From: Alphaproteobacteria bacterium
GTDB lineage: Bacteria; Pseudomonadota; Alphaproteobacteria; Reyranellales; Reyranellaceae
Direction of reading: 5' to 3'
Assembly (NCBI GenBank): GCA_017308235.1
Contig: JAFKFL010000015.1
Span: 62,001-126,000, forward strand
Length of the DNA stretch: 64,000 nt
In this document: piece after piece, positions 62,483-64,000 of the stretch
Layout of the letters: each line of letters opens with the position of its first letter
How positions within the stretch are numbered: position 1 is the first letter of the stretch
Made by a program: the position numbers and the translations under genes
Notes under the pieces: model-generated
What the model was told of the DNA's origin: nothing
What the model saw: the letters and a program-made list of their open reading frames with translations, nothing else
The model's database searches: none

Positions 62483-62889
62483 GGCGGCCGGACCTTGGGC
62501 GAAGCGGCTCGCCCCGTCATCAGGCATTTATGTCGCGAGGGGTGGTCGCTTGGCATCCCACCATGGGTGTCATCCCGAGGCGAAGCCGAGGGATCCTTGA
62601 TTAGGCGCCGCCAAAGGTCCCTCGCTGCGCTCGGGATGACACCGGTTTTTTACACCACGCTACCTCGGGCGGCGCCCGGCGAACCTCCGCTTACGCGCTT
62701 GAAGGCCCTCGTCCGCGGCAAGAACGCAGCGTCTGACATGCCGAATGTGCAAAACATTTTCCATATGCGACGGCCCATGGCCTACCTAAATTCATCGAGC
62801 CATCACTACCTTGCGCTCCCTTGGCTCCTTGGCTAATCGGTTCGCTTACGAACAATATTCACCCCTCGTTGCATCTGGACATTTCGACA
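62483..62889. other. intergenic region with repeat, upstream of the terminal flavoprotein gene
   Basis: 407 bases between divergent genes. The half near ctaA holds the palindromic repeat at 62566-62650. The rest (62651-62889) contains less GC-rich patches near 62750 and 62850 that could include a promoter, but no clear consensus, riboswitch or reading frame was found. Confidence 0.5.
62566..62650 (+). repeat. imperfect palindromic repeat, family C, with T-run
   Basis: Arms GGTGTCATCCCGAGG... (62566-62596) and ...CTCGGGATGACACC (62615-62643) are imperfect complements of about 29 bases; the motif GTCATCCCGAG is a common intergenic repeat in alphaproteobacteria. The second arm is followed by TTTTTT at 62645-62650, as in an intrinsic terminator, although no plus-strand gene ends before it. 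Confidence 0.65.
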
Positions 62890-64000
62890 ATGACGGCGCC
62901 TCAGCTCGGTCCCTCGCTCGCTCACGGGCTGAGTTTTCAAGACCTCTACGCCCGCGACGGCCTCGCCCGGCTGGATGCGGCCTTCGTCGCCTGGCTGCAG
63001 GGCGTCAATGTCGAAGCCCACGCCCGTTTGATGGCGGCGCGCGCGGCGCCCGATGCCTTGCCGGCGAAAGAGGAGTCGAACCTCCTGATCGACATCGCCC
63101 GGCCATTCGAGGATTTCGTGGCCGCGCTGTTCGATGTCGCGTCCGAAGCGTCTGATCTGCGCGCACGCCATGTCGCGCTGGCGCCGCTCTACGACTGCAA
63201 GCGGCTGTTCGTGCAGCGCTATGTGACGCGCGCGATCAAGCCCGATGTCGCATCAGCGCTCGATGGCGGAGAAGTGACCGCAGCGATCAAGGTGCCGGCC
63301 AAACTCGAGGATGGGCTTGAGGCCTGGGAGCTCGCTTTCGCGCTCGCCGTGCGCGGCCTGATCGGCGCGGAGTTCAAGGTCGAGACGCCGACACCGGAGA
63401 TCGAGGCGCTGGTGCGCTATGCCGCCTGGGCGTTGCACAATCCCGAAGGCAAGCGGCGCCATCGCGATGGCCCCCTGTTCAAAGTCCCGCACAAGCTCGA
63501 CTTCGAGCATCTGGTGCCGATCGAGACCGAAGTCGTCGATGGCGTGACGCGCATGAAGTTGCCGCGGCCATTGCTGCGCCATCGCGAGGGCTTTGCGCTC
63601 ACCGACGAGGGCTACGACCTGGTGCGGGCGCTCGATCACGCCAACTACTGCATCTGGTGCCATAACCAGGGCAAGGACAGCTGCTCCCGGGGATTGCGTG
63701 ATCGCAAGACGGCGAAGTTCCAGAAGTCGCCGTTCGGCGTCACGCTTGCGGGCTGCCCGCTCGAGGAAAAGATCTCGGAGATGAACCTGCTGAAGAGCGA
63801 GGGCTTCTCCCTGGGCGCGCTCGCCGTGGCAATGGTTGATAATCCTTTGCTGGCTGCAACCGGCCATCGCATCTGCAACGACTGCATGAAGGCCTGCATC
63901 TACCAGAAGCAGGAACCGGTCGACATCCCGCAGATCGAGACCCGCACGCTGAAGGATGTGCTCGGCCTGCCGTGGGGCTTCGAGATCTATTCGCTGCTGA
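62890..64000 (+). CDS. pyridine nucleotide-disulfide/FAD oxidoreductase, N-terminal part (runs off window)
   Basis: From ATG 62890 the frame is open to the window end (370 codons). It has a long, mixed N-terminal region, a LDHANYCIWCHNQGKDSCSRG cysteine cluster, and HRICNDCMKACIYQKQEPVD, which resembles the CxxCxxxC iron-sulfur segment (Fer4_20 type) that precedes GltD-like FAD domains. The product is probably a large flavoprotein related to glutamate-synthase small subunits, seen in alphaproteobacteria. The catalytic domain lies beyond the window. The upstream 1-kb has no partner gene. Confidence 0.65.
   Translation, partial: MTAPQLGPSLAHGLSFQDLYARDGLARLDAAFVAWLQGVNVEAHARLMAARAAPDALPAKEESNLLIDIARPFEDFVAALFDVASEASDLRARHVALAPLYDCKRLFVQRYVTRAIKPDVASALDGGEVTAAIKVPAKLEDGLEAWELAFALAVRGLIGAEFKVETPTPEIEALVRYAAWALHNPEGKRRHRDGPLFKVPHKLDFEHLVPIETEVVDGVTRMKLPRPLLRHREGFALTDEGYDLVRALDHANYCIWCHNQGKDSCSRGLRDRKTAKFQKSPFGVTLAGCPLEEKISEMNLLKSEGFSLGALAVAMVDNPLLAATGHRICNDCMKACIYQKQEPVDIPQIETRTLKDVLGLPWGFEIYSLL

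Overview
The window is GC-rich, densely coded DNA from a heterotrophic bacterium, most likely an alphaproteobacterium. Supporting points are a split RidA/MaoC/crotonase catabolic style, an NDUFS6-type zinc-finger protein, ETF-ubiquinone oxidoreductase, a CtaA heme A synthase, a PuuD-type urate hydroxylase, many periplasmic binding proteins of the Bug, LivK, Dpp and SsuA types, and intergenic palindromic repeats of a kind common in that class. A Reyranella- or Bradyrhizobium-like soil organism is a guess only. No phage, IS element, integrase or CRISPR array was seen.

Layout: 0-8 kb holds an MBL-fold hydrolase/NIPSNAP pair, a Bug receptor with no visible export signal, an MFS transporter, two tandem LivK-like receptors and a polytopic GT-C-like membrane protein. 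8.4-11.7 kb is a livG-livF-livH-livM operon with no receptor of its own. 11.7-16.3 kb is an RND efflux operon (adaptor, pump, 79-aa single-TM protein). 16.7-23.8 kb holds small proteins, a PhyH-type dioxygenase under a strong sigma70-like promoter overlapped by a palindrome, a TetR regulator, a third LivK-like receptor with a PuuE-like deacetylase, an FkbM methyltransferase and a fourth type I receptor. 23.8-30.7 kb holds a Dpp-type receptor, nucleoside hydrolase, dienelactone hydrolase, amidase and a second Bug receptor. 30.9-35.6 kb is a co-directional cassette: TauD-like dioxygenase, SsuA/B/C-like ABC importer and a CmcJ/NvfI-like protein. 36-40 kb holds an AT-richer LigB-type dioxygenase, a radical SAM protein, tRNA-Arg(CCG) and a RidA paralogue.

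40-64 kb is more metabolic: a lipoprotein hydrolase, MaoC and two crotonases, a quinone reductase, a small two-gene unit that looks like a membrane-anchored barnase/colicin-type toxin with a coupled partner, puuD, malate synthase, an oxalyl-CoA-synthetase-like ligase, a ketopantoate-reductase-like enzyme, SBP56/methanethiol oxidase with a membrane partner, a family-4 uracil-DNA glycosylase, a MetX-like acyltransferase, ETF-QO, a TPR protein, IspE, a CtaA fused in frame to a SEL1/peptidoglycan-binding protein, and the start of a large flavoprotein that runs off the window.

Taken together, the region suggests a scavenger of organic acids, amino-acid-like compounds, purines and C2/S-compounds: at least eight periplasmic receptors feed a few permeases, and glyoxylate-producing routes (purines, possibly oxalate) lie beside malate synthase. 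The items most worth a second look are the toxin/partner pair (44713-45548), the ctaA-SEL1 fusion, the TauD-ABC-CmcJ cassette, the SBP56 gene with its membrane neighbour, the PhyH operator, and the palindromic repeat families.
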